Positions 20,654 through 30,418 of a stretch of DNA of 64,000 nt are shown in pieces. The position numbers were made by a program, and so were the translations under genes. The stretch lies in NCBI GenBank assembly GCA_024663395.1, contig JANFAH010000044.1:491027-555026 (forward strand), in the 5' to 3' direction. How positions within the stretch are numbered: position 1 is the stretch's first letter; every line of letters starts with the position of its first letter. Under the pieces are notes generated by a model. The model did not search any database, had not been told where the DNA came from, and saw only the letters and a program-made list of their open reading frames with translations. This stretch comes from Pisolithus tinctorius. Its lineage: Eukaryota; Basidiomycota; Agaricomycetes; Boletales; Pisolithaceae.

Positions 20654-22915
20654 TCAGTGAGGTTGGGAGGTCATGAGGAATGTGCAGATCATTTCTATCT
20701 TCGCTTCACATGCCTGAGCATTTGTGGACTGCGGAATAGCAGGGTTGTCAGGGGTATCAGAAGGGTTATTAGCATCAGCAGTCACAGAGAATGTGAGATA
20801 GAAGGATGCAGGCAGTGGGAGGCTCACCCGATGGTAAGTGGGTGGCAGTAGGGAATGGTGATATTGACTGGAAAGTGACATAGGAGGTGGGCAGTCATTG
20901 ACAACCTGTGTAGAGAAAGAGTAAAAACAGTCCAGCCAATCCTCATGGTCATCATCCTTGGGTGGGTCGAGCTCTGACCACAGATGGCAGGATAAGCCAT
21001 CAGGGCCAGCATGCCTGTCTGTGGGAATGTGGATGAGTTTGAATGAGAAGAGGAGGATGCCAGTGATCCAGTGATTGATTGTTGCATTAGGCTGCAGATC
21101 TGGGTTATTTATCATGCCCTTAATATACTTTGCATCTACCCCCACAGTGAAGTTAGTGAGACTGAAGATGTATACATGTACTGCACAGAAGAGACTGTAC
21201 AACTCAAGCTTGGCCTGGGAGTAGTGGCTTTCCACTTCACTGATGGTGATGGATCTGAAGCGACTTGGGTACTGTCTGCCATCTTCGCTGAGCTGGTAGA
21301 GGATGTAGCCAACTGTGATGACCAATGTGTCAACTGCTAAAATTACTTCATGACCACACTTGTAGTCAATCCTTTGGAGTGTGGGGGACTTCATGATTTC
21401 ATCCTTAAGCCATTGCATGGCAGTGCATTGTGGTTCATCCCATGTGAATGGTACGTCTTTCCATGTGAGTGCAACTAGTGGCCACGTGATCTTGGCAAAG
21501 TCTTTGATGAAGATGCATAGCACACTGCAGACACCAAGGAAACTGCAAACCTGGGTGAGGTTGCAGCACTCGGGCCAGTTGCAGATCTTCTGCACTTTGC
21601 TTTCTTCAGGAATGCGACCTTCAAAGGTGCACTTGTGGCCAATGATCACAGCGGACGGAGTGGCTAGCATGAACTTCTTTGCTGAGATGGTGGCTCTGAT
21701 GTTCTGCAAACACTGAAGGATACAGTTAATGACTATACAGTGATTCCAGATAAATTTCCAAATCCCAGGATTCTCCAGGAGAGTCTCATAGGACCTGTCT
21801 GCACGCTGATAGCAGGTGGTCTCAGATTTTATGGGGATGTCATCTATGAAGGGCAGGGTATGATGTGGGATCTCATCCTGGAGAACAAATGCAGTATCTC
21901 CCTGGTATACCTGTACCACATTCACATGACCTTGCAGCAGAGTAGTAAGCTGATGTGGTCTGAGGGGGGTACTGAAGGTGGTGAGGTTGTGGGAATTGAC
22001 ATGGAGTGCATGCTGGTCATACCTGGAGTAGAGGTCCATCATCGCATACACTGCATATCCAGCAAAGGATCCTGCAAGATGTTCTACGAAGGGTGGAACA
22101 GACGCATCATGCATGGTCACTGCATTCAGGGGCTGTAATTCATGCACAAGGTGAAGAGACTTTCCATCCTTTTTTACTATGCAGAACCAGCAGGAGTGGT
22201 AAGTCACTGTAGAAGGTTCATACATGCCAGACTTGATGCAATCTTTAATCATGTCTATGACTTGGGCATGTATCACATTTGGCATAGGGATATTGCATTG
22301 GACCCAAGGTGTGTGTGGAATTGTAGGGATCTTTACAGGTGGAGAATAATGTTTGTCTAGGTGTCCACACTCTGTAATGTCCCAAGTGAAGGCGGGCTCA
22401 TGGACTGAAATGAGCCAAGTTATGAGTTTAAGTTCCTCTGGCCAAAGCCAATCTGCAAGATCAAGGTCAAGCTCTGCAGCCCATTCAGCAGTGAAGTGGA
22501 TGCCCAGAGCAAAGTCTGGTGGATGGGTTGGAAGTGGTTGGAGACCAGCAAGTGGATCATCAGGCAGACTGCACATGATGCAGTATTCTTCTGCCATCAG
22601 GGCAGGTACTGTCCGAACCTTCTTGGCAACTGGCTTGTAAACAAGAGTGTGAACTGCAGGATCTAGTTGATACATGCTGCCAAATGCAGCTATAGTAGAG
22701 GGGTTTAGTATTGTCTGAGTGGAAGAGAGGAAAGTGAAAGCAGGCAAGGGTATTCCGGTGGGTATGTTCCATGGTATGAGTGCTGCAGGTGAAGTGAAGG
22801 CTTGTGATGAGACTGTGGGACTGAGGAATGGATAACAGCAGCTAAACAGGAAACAGGATGTCTTAGTAGGCTCTCCCCAACCATTTGGTGGATCATCAAT
22901 ACTCAAAAACCCCAT
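20654..22915 (-). CDS. Ty3 B-II reverse transcriptase and RNase H
   Basis: A 753-codon open frame, the longest in the window. RT motifs match B-I: SLHLVHELQPLNAVTM, MMDLYSRYDQHAL and LPFIDDIPIKSE, followed by the RNase H region (SQAKLELYSLF). Substitutions versus B-I are mainly Arg to His, Gln or Cys and similar changes expected from CpG loss. A short Leu/Ala deletion (LFCAVHVYIF versus LFHALHAVCIYIF) distinguishes the copies. The frame overlaps the protease frame by a few bases at its start. Confidence 0.9.
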   Translation of the reverse strand: MGFLSIDDPPNGWGEPTKTSCFLFSCCYPFLSPTVSSQAFTSPAALIPWNIPTGIPLPAFTFLSSTQTILNPSTIAAFGSMYQLDPAVHTLVYKPVAKKVRTVPALMAEEYCIMCSLPDDPLAGLQPLPTHPPDFALGIHFTAEWAAELDLDLADWLWPEELKLITWLISVHEPAFTWDITECGHLDKHYSPPVKIPTIPHTPWVQCNIPMPNVIHAQVIDMIKDCIKSGMYEPSTVTYHSCWFCIVKKDGKSLHLVHELQPLNAVTMHDASVPPFVEHLAGSFAGYAVYAMMDLYSRYDQHALHVNSHNLTTFSTPLRPHQLTTLLQGHVNVVQVYQGDTAFVLQDEIPHHTLPFIDDIPIKSETTCYQRADRSYETLLENPGIWKFIWNHCIVINCILQCLQNIRATISAKKFMLATPSAVIIGHKCTFEGRIPEESKVQKICNWPECCNLTQVCSFLGVCSVLCIFIKDFAKITWPLVALTWKDVPFTWDEPQCTAMQWLKDEIMKSPTLQRIDYKCGHEVILAVDTLVITVGYILYQLSEDGRQYPSRFRSITISEVESHYSQAKLELYSLFCAVHVYIFSLTNFTVGVDAKYIKGMINNPDLQPNATINHWITGILLFSFKLIHIPTDRHAGPDGLSCHLWSELDPPKDDDHEDWLDCFYSFSTQVVNDCPPPMSLSSQYHHSLLPPTYHRVSLPLPASFYLTFSVTADANNPSDTPDNPAIPQSTNAQACEAKIEMICTFLMTSQPH

Positions 22916-24045
22916 TCAACTATACTTTGGTGGCTATGGCAGTGCTTGCCACACTTGTGGTGCAGACAGCCCTTGTGCCATGGGTGCATGGGCAGAGTGT
23001 ACTCACAGCCATCATTCAGGTTGCAGAGAGTGATCTGCTGTCTGCCATCAGGATAATTGTTTGTTACCACACTCATAAGGCAGATGAACAGACATCTGAG
23101 GAGCATGTCGAAGTTGGCATGTTCAATTACTTGAACCTGGAGCATGACTGGTCCAGTGCCAAAGTCAAGTTTCAGGTTCTCTAGTACACCTACAGTAGTG
23201 TCTTTAGACATGTTAGCAGACATCATAGTCATGAGATGATTGCAGCGCAATGGAAGCCCAATCTTTTCCCAGACATGCCTGGGCATGGCGATGATTTCCA
23301 AACTGGAATCTAGTATGCAATTGATGGTGACGTCAGTCCCAGGGACCTTGGCTTCAATGCAGCAGAGCGGCAGAGTGTGGTGAGCCACAATGGAGCTGTC
23401 ATCACCGTGGATAATGCAGTCTCCATATTCATGCACAGTTCTTTGCAGATTGTGGCCAGTCAGCTCATTCACTTGTACTCCTTCCTTGTCATCACTACAA
23501 ACTACCTCAATCTTGTTTGTGGTGATGCGTTTCGCCATGGTGATGTCTCTGAACTGTTTGCAAAACTCTGGGGCTACTGCAAATAATTCTTTGACTGGCA
23601 TGGCAATGCTGGTTTCAAGTACATGCTCCATGATATGCTTGGGCACAGCTTTGTCTTCGAGAGGGAACAAGTAATGATACTGGTTTTGATTGCGAGCTGC
23701 TGGGTATGGTGTCTGTGACAGAACAATTGCCACAGGAATGGGATCCTTGTGTGTGGGTGTCAGAGTAGGATTAGCCAGAGGGACATGGTTTTGTAGTGGT
23801 GGATGTTGGTGCAGGTGTAGAGGGCTGGGATGCCTGGAAAGTGGCATGTGAACTTTGAATGCCAGGGGAAATGATTTCCTCTTCAACAGTGGCTGCACAT
23901 GGGTCGACTTGTGGAGGGTTGGCAGGATGTGCTGCAGGTTGAGCTGTGATTTCAACTCCATCAAAGTGGGCTTTCTTTCTGTGGGGAATGACTGCTCCCT
24001 TGTTACCTTTATCTGCTTGGTAGGTAGCCCAAGCTTGAGCAACAT
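22903..24045 (-). CDS. Ty3 B-II aspartic protease region
   Basis: A 380-codon frame covering the end of the gag linker and the protease. The active-site triplet reads DSS in INCILDSSLEIIAMP, where copy B-I has DSG. The HVWEKIGLPL block is kept, and the second motif reads DMLLRCLFI with the Gly lost. The protease is probably inactive. Confidence 0.75.
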   Translation of the reverse strand: MLLKLGLPTKQIKVTREQSFPTERKPTLMELKSQLNLQHILPTLHKSTHVQPLLKRKSFPLAFKVHMPLSRHPSPLHLHQHPPLQNHVPLANPTLTPTHKDPIPVAIVLSQTPYPAARNQNQYHYLFPLEDKAVPKHIMEHVLETSIAMPVKELFAVAPEFCKQFRDITMAKRITTNKIEVVCSDDKEGVQVNELTGHNLQRTVHEYGDCIIHGDDSSIVAHHTLPLCCIEAKVPGTDVTINCILDSSLEIIAMPRHVWEKIGLPLRCNHLMTMMSANMSKDTTVGVLENLKLDFGTGPVMLQVQVIEHANFDMLLRCLFICLMSVVTNNYPDGRQQITLCNLNDGCEYTLPMHPWHKGCLHHKCGKHCHSHQSIVEWGF

Positions 24046-25721
24046 ACACTTGGAAGTCAGGGTCGGCTAAGTCTGCGACAGGTTCATCAACATCTTGGAT
24101 GGTGTTTAAGAAGGCAGAAGGCTGGATCTCCAACTGTATGTTGACTTTGGGATGAGCAACACAGAAAAGGTTAGCAGTGCCTTGCACAGCTGTGTTGCAC
24201 AGAGCAGCAGGAGTTGCAGCGTGGGTGCTGGCCTGGTCTCTGTCAGCCATGACATGGTCAACAGCCTCTCTCAGTGAGTTACATTTTGGTGAAGCATGGG
24301 ATTTGGTTTCTGTCCACAAGATAGAGACAGTTGTCTGTTCCTCTCATGATCTTACCAGCACAGATATAAACTTCAACAAGCGCACACATCCTTGTCCAGT
24401 GGTTGGGGTCTGCACAGAAACCACAGCCAGGTCTGCATTGCTGCAATGGAGGCTGTGTCTGGAAGTTGTATTCCTGTTTAATGACAGTACCAGCAGGTGG
24501 TACTTGCAGCATTTAAGCTGACAAAGGAGGTGCAGCTGGGGAGGCCATGGTACCCATCATCAGTACCACACTACAGAGAGCAGATCCCATCAGAAGGAAC
24601 TTGGCAGCTTTGATGACTTCTGCGAGCAGGTATGGGTTGTCAGGGTGGAGGTCAGTGTGGACTATGGAGAGTCGATGATGAATACAGTCTGTAATGGCCC
24701 TTGGGAAGCCATTCAGGAACATGGAATCCTGTTCCATCTCTGCAAACTTTTTAGTTTTAATGAGCAGGGCAGAAATCTTAGTGAATTTCTGCTGGTATGC
24801 TCTGAGGTCATCCTGGTTCTGCATAGGCTTGGACTGATATTCTTCAACAAGGTACTGCAAGTCTGCACAGCAGTAGTGGTCATCACCCTCACAGCCAGGG
24901 TACAAACCCTTAACAGTGACTACGAAGGCATCCCAGCTGTCGGCCACGGGAGCAGCTTCTGGAAGCATTTGCCAGACCTTGGCTTCTTCAAGGTCAGCAT
25001 AGCAGATTGCAGCTCTGATCTTGCCACAGTCATCAAGAGCAGTGAGAGTACTGAGAAAGTCAATGTCTTCCAGGTAGTGCAGAAGCTGTGCAGGAGAATC
25101 TCTGCTAAATTTAGGTGAGTTTTGTGTTCTGTGGAGTGGCATCTGAAACTGAGGATTAGCCATTGGTGGGTTAACCTGTGGTGGTGGTGCCAGATTGGTA
25201 ATGGGTGGAACAGGTATTGGTTGTGGGTGTGAAGTGGTTGGTATAGTGCATGAGTGGACTGGTGGAAGTGTTGGCAGGTTACTAATTGGCTGATGGGTGG
25301 TCTGCAACCTAGTGAGTGGTCATGGCAGTGTGGCAGATGGAACTGAGAGTCTGGGTATAGATTCAGAGGCATCAAAGAGATGGGAAAAAGAGGGCGTCAG
25401 TGATGATGAATCAGATGATGTGATGGGTGTTAAAGGTGATGGCAGGGTTTCAGGCCTTTGGGGAGTCAAGTGGATAAAGCCACTGGGAAAATCAGGGGCA
25501 GTGAGATCTAGGTGATCCAGCACAATGGATATCTGATCCGCTGAAATATCAGGAGAAGTGATCATGGGTAGTACCCACAGAATGTCAGCAGGTAATTGCA
25601 TGTGATCCAGTGTTACAGGTGAAACAGGGCAGAAGAGGTTGGAGTCTTCTGACAGGTTGAGATTGCGAAAATGCAGGCGTAAATTTTCTAGTTCAGTGCA
25701 TTCGGCAGTGCACCTGAGCAA
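23771..25721 (-). pseudogene. Ty3 B-II gag
   Basis: Gag lies in three linked frames: 25721-25320 (acidic N-terminus), 25307-24513 (Pro-rich linker and capsid-like core with KGLYPGCEGDDHYCC) and 24512-24279 with a complete CCHC knuckle (CGFCADPNHWTRMC), followed by a linker to 23771. The first break is a TGA near 25320-25322; in copy B-I the same codon is CGA, so this stop is a direct CpG to TpG change. Confidence 0.8.
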
Positions 25722-25764
25722 CCTTCTGGAAGGGACAGCAGAATCCCTTGCAGTGGGCTCCAGT

Positions 25765-26441
25765 TGTAGGAAAAGTCCAAGTAGCTGTATAATATGAGCT
25801 AGATGTCTTAGGTAACAACAATAAAAAATGAAGGGAACAAATTGTTCATCCCAAGGGATTCTGGACCGTTGAGACTAGAAGGTGAGACCCAGCACTTTGT
25901 AGTGGTAGTGTTTTGTGACATGCACAGCATGGTCTGTGGAATAGTACTGGCAATGCGAGTGGTGCGAGTGGTATATGTAGTTCATGCATGGCAGTATGTG
26001 AGACATGTGGTGTAGACAAAGTGGAAAGGAAACTCATGGTGACCTTCCAAGTGCCAAAAGGTATTATTCTGTACCTAAGTACAGTGCTTTATAGTCCGGG
26101 CAAACCCAGAACCTAAGTAAGACAGGGTACAAGTAAAGGGAAGCCGCATGACAGCACATACACACAAGACAGGCCAGAACAGAGGCCGAGGGTATACTAC
26201 AAGCGCTAAAGGAATAGAGACTGTGATAGGAGAAAGAGTCTGAGGGAAAAGAAGCAGCCAGAGCACAGCAGCTGCAGGTATAACATTGCACAAGAGAGAA
26301 CAAGGGCATGGGAAGGTAGCACGGTAGGCAGGAAGGTAGTATGTGAGCAGCAGTGAACGACAGGGGTCCAGGAATGTAATGATAGTTGTGGAATAGCCAA
26401 AGATAGGGGCCTGCATGTCCAAGGAATGTGGGTTCCTTACA
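25765..26441 (-). mobile_element. 5' LTR of Ty3 B-II (677 bp)
   Basis: In element orientation it runs TGTAAGGAACCC to TTTCCTACA. The first 140 bp (26302-26441) are duplicated in inverted orientation at 29642-29781 as the outer part of the large palindrome, so the palindrome formed after this LTR was in place. Confidence 0.9.
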
Positions 26442-27873
26442 ATGTGATCACATGAGAAGTGATGCATAATTTAACTTCACTAGCAATGGGATACTAGTCT
26501 TGGCCAGCCAAAGTCATACTGTTGAGTCCTCTTGGGTACAGCAAGCAAAGCTAAGGCAGGTTGCAAAGTAGATTTTGAATGAGGAGCTGGTACAATACAT
26601 GTGGGTTTATATATGTATGTAAAGTACCTGTGGAACAAACATTCAAAAACATTTAAACATCAACTGACATCCTTGTTAAGGCAAGATGAGTCATAGTGAG
26701 TTGCTGTGCAGCAGGACTACATGTACAACCACATCTGCAGGTGCAAGGGTGAATGGGGTAAACATAGGGAAGAGGGACTAACCGCATATATGACATCACA
26801 CAGCTGTATCAGCTGATTTTGACCAAATGACCATGGTAATTACCACAAAAGCAGTTACAGAATTCATGGCAACTACCACTTCCCAATATAGACAATGCCC
26901 CCTGAGTGACAACCTCTGTCAGTGTTTGAAAAAAATTCAGATTGGAATGTTCCCACAGCAGGTTACCCTGTCACACCTGTACTGTGGCTATACAGATGAG
27001 CATGTGACCAGTAGATGTGATGGTCACATGATGAGTGACATAAGCAGGGATGACCCTAGATCACGTGATTTTTACGTAATTGATTACATGATGGTGATCC
27101 TGCGGAGCGTTCTGTTACGTAATTTATCACGTGATCGTGGGAAAATATGCATGTGATGTAATCAATGTCACATGACAAGGTACAATTGTAGATCATCCAA
27201 CCTATTACATAATGATCACATGTCAGTTTCTCCCCAGAACACTTGGTTATGTAATGGGTCACATGATTGTGAGACAATAGGCATGTGACCACTCCTGCAG
27301 CATCACATGACAAGGTACGATCATAGATCATGTGACCTTTTACATAATGATCATGTGGCAATAACTCTCCAGACCATTGGCTTATGTAATAGGTCACATG
27401 ACTGTACTCATCATGTGATCTCACCTCTAGCACTCTGCATGTGACTCAATCCATATCACATGACCAGCAATCCCACCCCTATTCGCATGCTGGGCATTTG
27501 TGGCTGTGCTAAAAATGCGAATTGTGTCCCCACCCATTCAATTCTTGACATATGGATCTGGATTTTTGTGTGTAGAATAGGCTACCATGTTGCTACACAT
27601 TGTCAAAGGCACAGCTGGTCTTGTCCAGTAGTTGCTGAGATATAATGGAAATGAAAATGCCAACAAAACATCACACCATTCAACTTACACATCCTTCACA
27701 CCACATCTGAACCTCCAGGAGGGTTGAAGAAGATTCCTTCAATGCATTTCCAAAGTTTCAAGTTTATCCATGTAGAAGTGAGTGAACAGCAAGCTAAATA
27801 CTGATCCCAGAAGTGTGGGAAAGCTTCAAAAAGAGAAAATAAAATAGTGGAGATTTTGAAAACATATCAAAAA
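26302..27873 (+). repeat. Left arm of large palindrome (1572 bp)
   Basis: Each position p in this arm pairs with 56083 minus p in the right arm. The relation holds from the LTR edge (26441/29642) to the inner end (27873/28210) with no net insertion or deletion, and all translated frames checked are identical between arms. The arm holds 140 bp of LTR, about 560 bp of unique sequence, the tandem TCACATGA-rich block and about 410 bp of AT-rich sequence. No convincing gene is present. Confidence 0.95.
27024..27464. repeat. Tandem ~135-150 bp units rich in TCACATGA/TCACGTGA
   Basis: TCACATGA starts units at 27024, 27168, 27303 and 27456 (spacing 144, 135 and 153 bp). Units share GACAAGGTAC, TAGATCAT, TTACATAATGATCA, CTCCCCAGA and TTATGTAAT blocks. 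Self-complementary 8-mers (TCACATGA and CATGTGAC, TCACGTGA twice, TTACGTAA twice) recur throughout. The mirror copy is at 28619-29059. Confidence 0.75.
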
Positions 27874-28209
27874 CATAGCACAGCACATCCCACAGTGCAG
27901 CTACCTCTACCAGAGCTTAGGTGAGTGATATTGGGACATGGTGGAAGATATTAGTAACAAGTGCCTGATGTGATACTCACTGCAAATGGTCAAAAATGCG
28001 AAATGGTACACTTGACTCATTGAGACAATTGGAGATTTATGCCAGTGCAAGGTCAACACCACTACCCCATTGCACACATTTTCGCAATTTTGACATGTTT
28101 AAGTGGATATCTCACCAGGCACATGGTGCCAACATGGTAGGCCATATTGCTGCATTCGTCACCCAAAGTCTGGGGTTGGCAGGGTCACTGTGATGTGTGC
28201 AAATCCACA
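27874..28209. other. Palindrome spacer (336 bp)
   Basis: Unique sequence between the arms. It carries two AAAATGCGAA/TTTTCGCAATTTTGAC-like blocks in inverted orientation near 27982 and 28079, and a short open plus-strand frame (27996-28193) without motifs. I see no gene. Confidence 0.6.
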
Positions 28210-29781
28210 TTTTTGATATGTTTTCAAAATCTCCACTATTTTATTTTCTCTTTTTGAAGCTTTCCCACACTTCTGGGATCAGTATTTAGCTTGCTGTTCA
28301 CTCACTTCTACATGGATAAACTTGAAACTTTGGAAATGCATTGAAGGAATCTTCTTCAACCCTCCTGGAGGTTCAGATGTGGTGTGAAGGATGTGTAAGT
28401 TGAATGGTGTGATGTTTTGTTGGCATTTTCATTTCCATTATATCTCAGCAACTACTGGACAAGACCAGCTGTGCCTTTGACAATGTGTAGCAACATGGTA
28501 GCCTATTCTACACACAAAAATCCAGATCCATATGTCAAGAATTGAATGGGTGGGGACACAATTCGCATTTTTAGCACAGCCACAAATGCCCAGCATGCGA
28601 ATAGGGGTGGGATTGCTGGTCATGTGATATGGATTGAGTCACATGCAGAGTGCTAGAGGTGAGATCACATGATGAGTACAGTCATGTGACCTATTACATA
28701 AGCCAATGGTCTGGAGAGTTATTGCCACATGATCATTATGTAAAAGGTCACATGATCTATGATCGTACCTTGTCATGTGATGCTGCAGGAGTGGTCACAT
28801 GCCTATTGTCTCACAATCATGTGACCCATTACATAACCAAGTGTTCTGGGGAGAAACTGACATGTGATCATTATGTAATAGGTTGGATGATCTACAATTG
28901 TACCTTGTCATGTGACATTGATTACATCACATGCATATTTTCCCACGATCACGTGATAAATTACGTAACAGAACGCTCCGCAGGATCACCATCATGTAAT
29001 CAATTACGTAAAAATCACGTGATCTAGGGTCATCCCTGCTTATGTCACTCATCATGTGACCATCACATCTACTGGTCACATGCTCATCTGTATAGCCACA
29101 GTACAGGTGTGACAGGGTAACCTGCTGTGGGAACATTCCAATCTGAATTTTTTTCAAACACTGACAGAGGTTGTCACTCAGGGGGCATTGTCTATATTGG
29201 GAAGTGGTAGTTGCCATGAATTCTGTAACTGCTTTTGTGGTAATTACCATGGTCATTTGGTCAAAATCAGCTGATACAGCTGTGTGATGTCATATATGCG
29301 GTTAGTCCCTCTTCCCTATGTTTACCCCATTCACCCTTGCACCTGCAGATGTGGTTGTACATGTAGTCCTGCTGCACAGCAACTCACTATGACTCATCTT
29401 GCCTTAACAAGGATGTCAGTTGATGTTTAAATGTTTTTGAATGTTTGTTCCACAGGTACTTTACATACATATATAAACCCACATGTATTGTACCAGCTCC
29501 TCATTCAAAATCTACTTTGCAACCTGCCTTAGCTTTGCTTGCTGTACCCAAGAGGACTCAACAGTATGACTTTGGCTGGCCAAGACTAGTATCCCATTGC
29601 TAGTGAAGTTAAATTATGCATCACTTCTCATGTGATCACATTGTAAGGAACCCACATTCCTTGGACATGCAGGCCCCTATCTTTGGCTATTCCACAACTA
29701 TCATTACATTCCTGGACCCCTGTCGTTCACTGCTGCTCACATACTACCTTCCTGCCTACCGTGCTACCTTCCCATGCCCTC
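28210..29781 (-). repeat. Right arm of large palindrome (1572 bp)
   Basis: Reverse complement of 26302-27873. The outer 140 bp are a fragment of the family-B LTR whose complete copy exists only on the left side. Just outside the arm (about 29784-29850) lies a diverged direct copy of arm-internal sequence from 29206 onward, sharing TAGTTGCCATGAATTCTGTA. Confidence 0.95.
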
Positions 29782-29783
29782 GT

Positions 29784-29850
29784 TAGTTGCCATGAATTCT
29801 GTAACTGCTTTTGTGGTAACTACCACATTGCTTGGTCAAAGTCAGCAGAC
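29784..29850 (+). repeat. Diverged copy of palindrome-internal sequence
   Basis: The stretch TTAGTTGCCATGAATTCTGT through GGTCAAAGTCAGC closely matches 29205-29270 inside the right arm, in the same orientation, with several substitutions. It sits directly at the palindrome edge and could have guided the rearrangement. Confidence 0.75.
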
Positions 29851-29915
29851 TCTGGTGAGTACATGAAGGGAATGCTAACTCATACAGGGCATTAAGAGGT
29901 ACAGAATACATCAAG

Positions 29916-30191
29916 ATGAAGGTTATTGCAAGAAGGATCAAGATCGCGGAGCCATTGAGGCTCATCATACAAAGGAAGCCGCCAGAAGAAGTTTTGCAAA
30001 TCAAAATGTTGAAGCACATGGTGAGGGTGGACAACCTCACACTTGAAATGTTCCACAGCCACACAGTGTCAATAATATATATACAAAGCCCTCTGGGCAC
30101 CCCTGGACACCACAGGAGGAAGTGTCTCATGTTTGACTATTTGAAGCTGGATGTAGATATTGTAGGTAGTTCGACGAGGCAGATTATATAG
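29916..30191 (+). CDS. Unknown 91-residue ORF
   Basis: An ATG-initiated frame with a basic N-terminus (MKVIARRIKIAEPLRLII) and no recognised domain. A possible upstream exon at 29793-29855 starts MNSVTAFVV and ends at a GTGAGT, but the implied intron (33 nt) would be unusually short. It may be a chance frame. Confidence 0.25.
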   Translation: MKVIARRIKIAEPLRLIIQRKPPEEVLQIKMLKHMVRVDNLTLEMFHSHTVSIIYIQSPLGTPGHHRRKCLMFDYLKLDVDIVGSSTRQII

Positions 30192-30418
30192 GTCTGTAGT
30201 CTATGCTAGCAAATGTTTGTGGATTAAGTTTATTTCTTTTGGGGGGGGTCTATATGGGGTGGTAGATGACATGACTGTTGTGTGGTTAGAGATTGTGGGT
30301 ATGGTTAGTGAGGGACGTACGAGCAATCCTCAATGATGTGGAGGATGGGCTTGACACATAGTGAAGTAGATTCACAGACTTTTCCTCTGAGTGTCCATAT
30401 GGTGTCAACGATACCAAG

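Larger units (their letters stand above)
20211..26441 (-). mobile_element. Ty3/gypsy element B-II, 3'-truncated
   Basis: A second copy of family B in the same orientation, with 5' LTR 25765-26441, gag, protease, RT/RNase H and the start of integrase. The integrase is lost after the MLCTEN segment, where copy B-I's LTR begins. Side by side, the two copies differ mostly by CG versus TG/CA, with very few length changes. Confidence 0.85.

Noticed and set aside
20211..26441. CRISPR array or prokaryotic operon in repeat-rich regions
   Set aside because: Repeats are LTRs, exon-intron modules or minisatellites; spliceosomal introns and eukaryotic retroelements show the DNA is fungal.
27056..27433. 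Long open frames in the palindrome arms (also 26827-27156 and their mirrors)
   Set aside because: They overlap the tandem octamer repeats, have low-complexity composition (CDH-rich from CATGTGATC repeats) and no motif. Identity between arms follows from the palindrome, not from selection on protein.
26302..29781. Palindrome as a fold-back transposon with its own termini
   Set aside because: The outer ends lie inside an LTR on the left and inside unrelated DNA on the right, with no target duplication, so the ends are not transposon termini.
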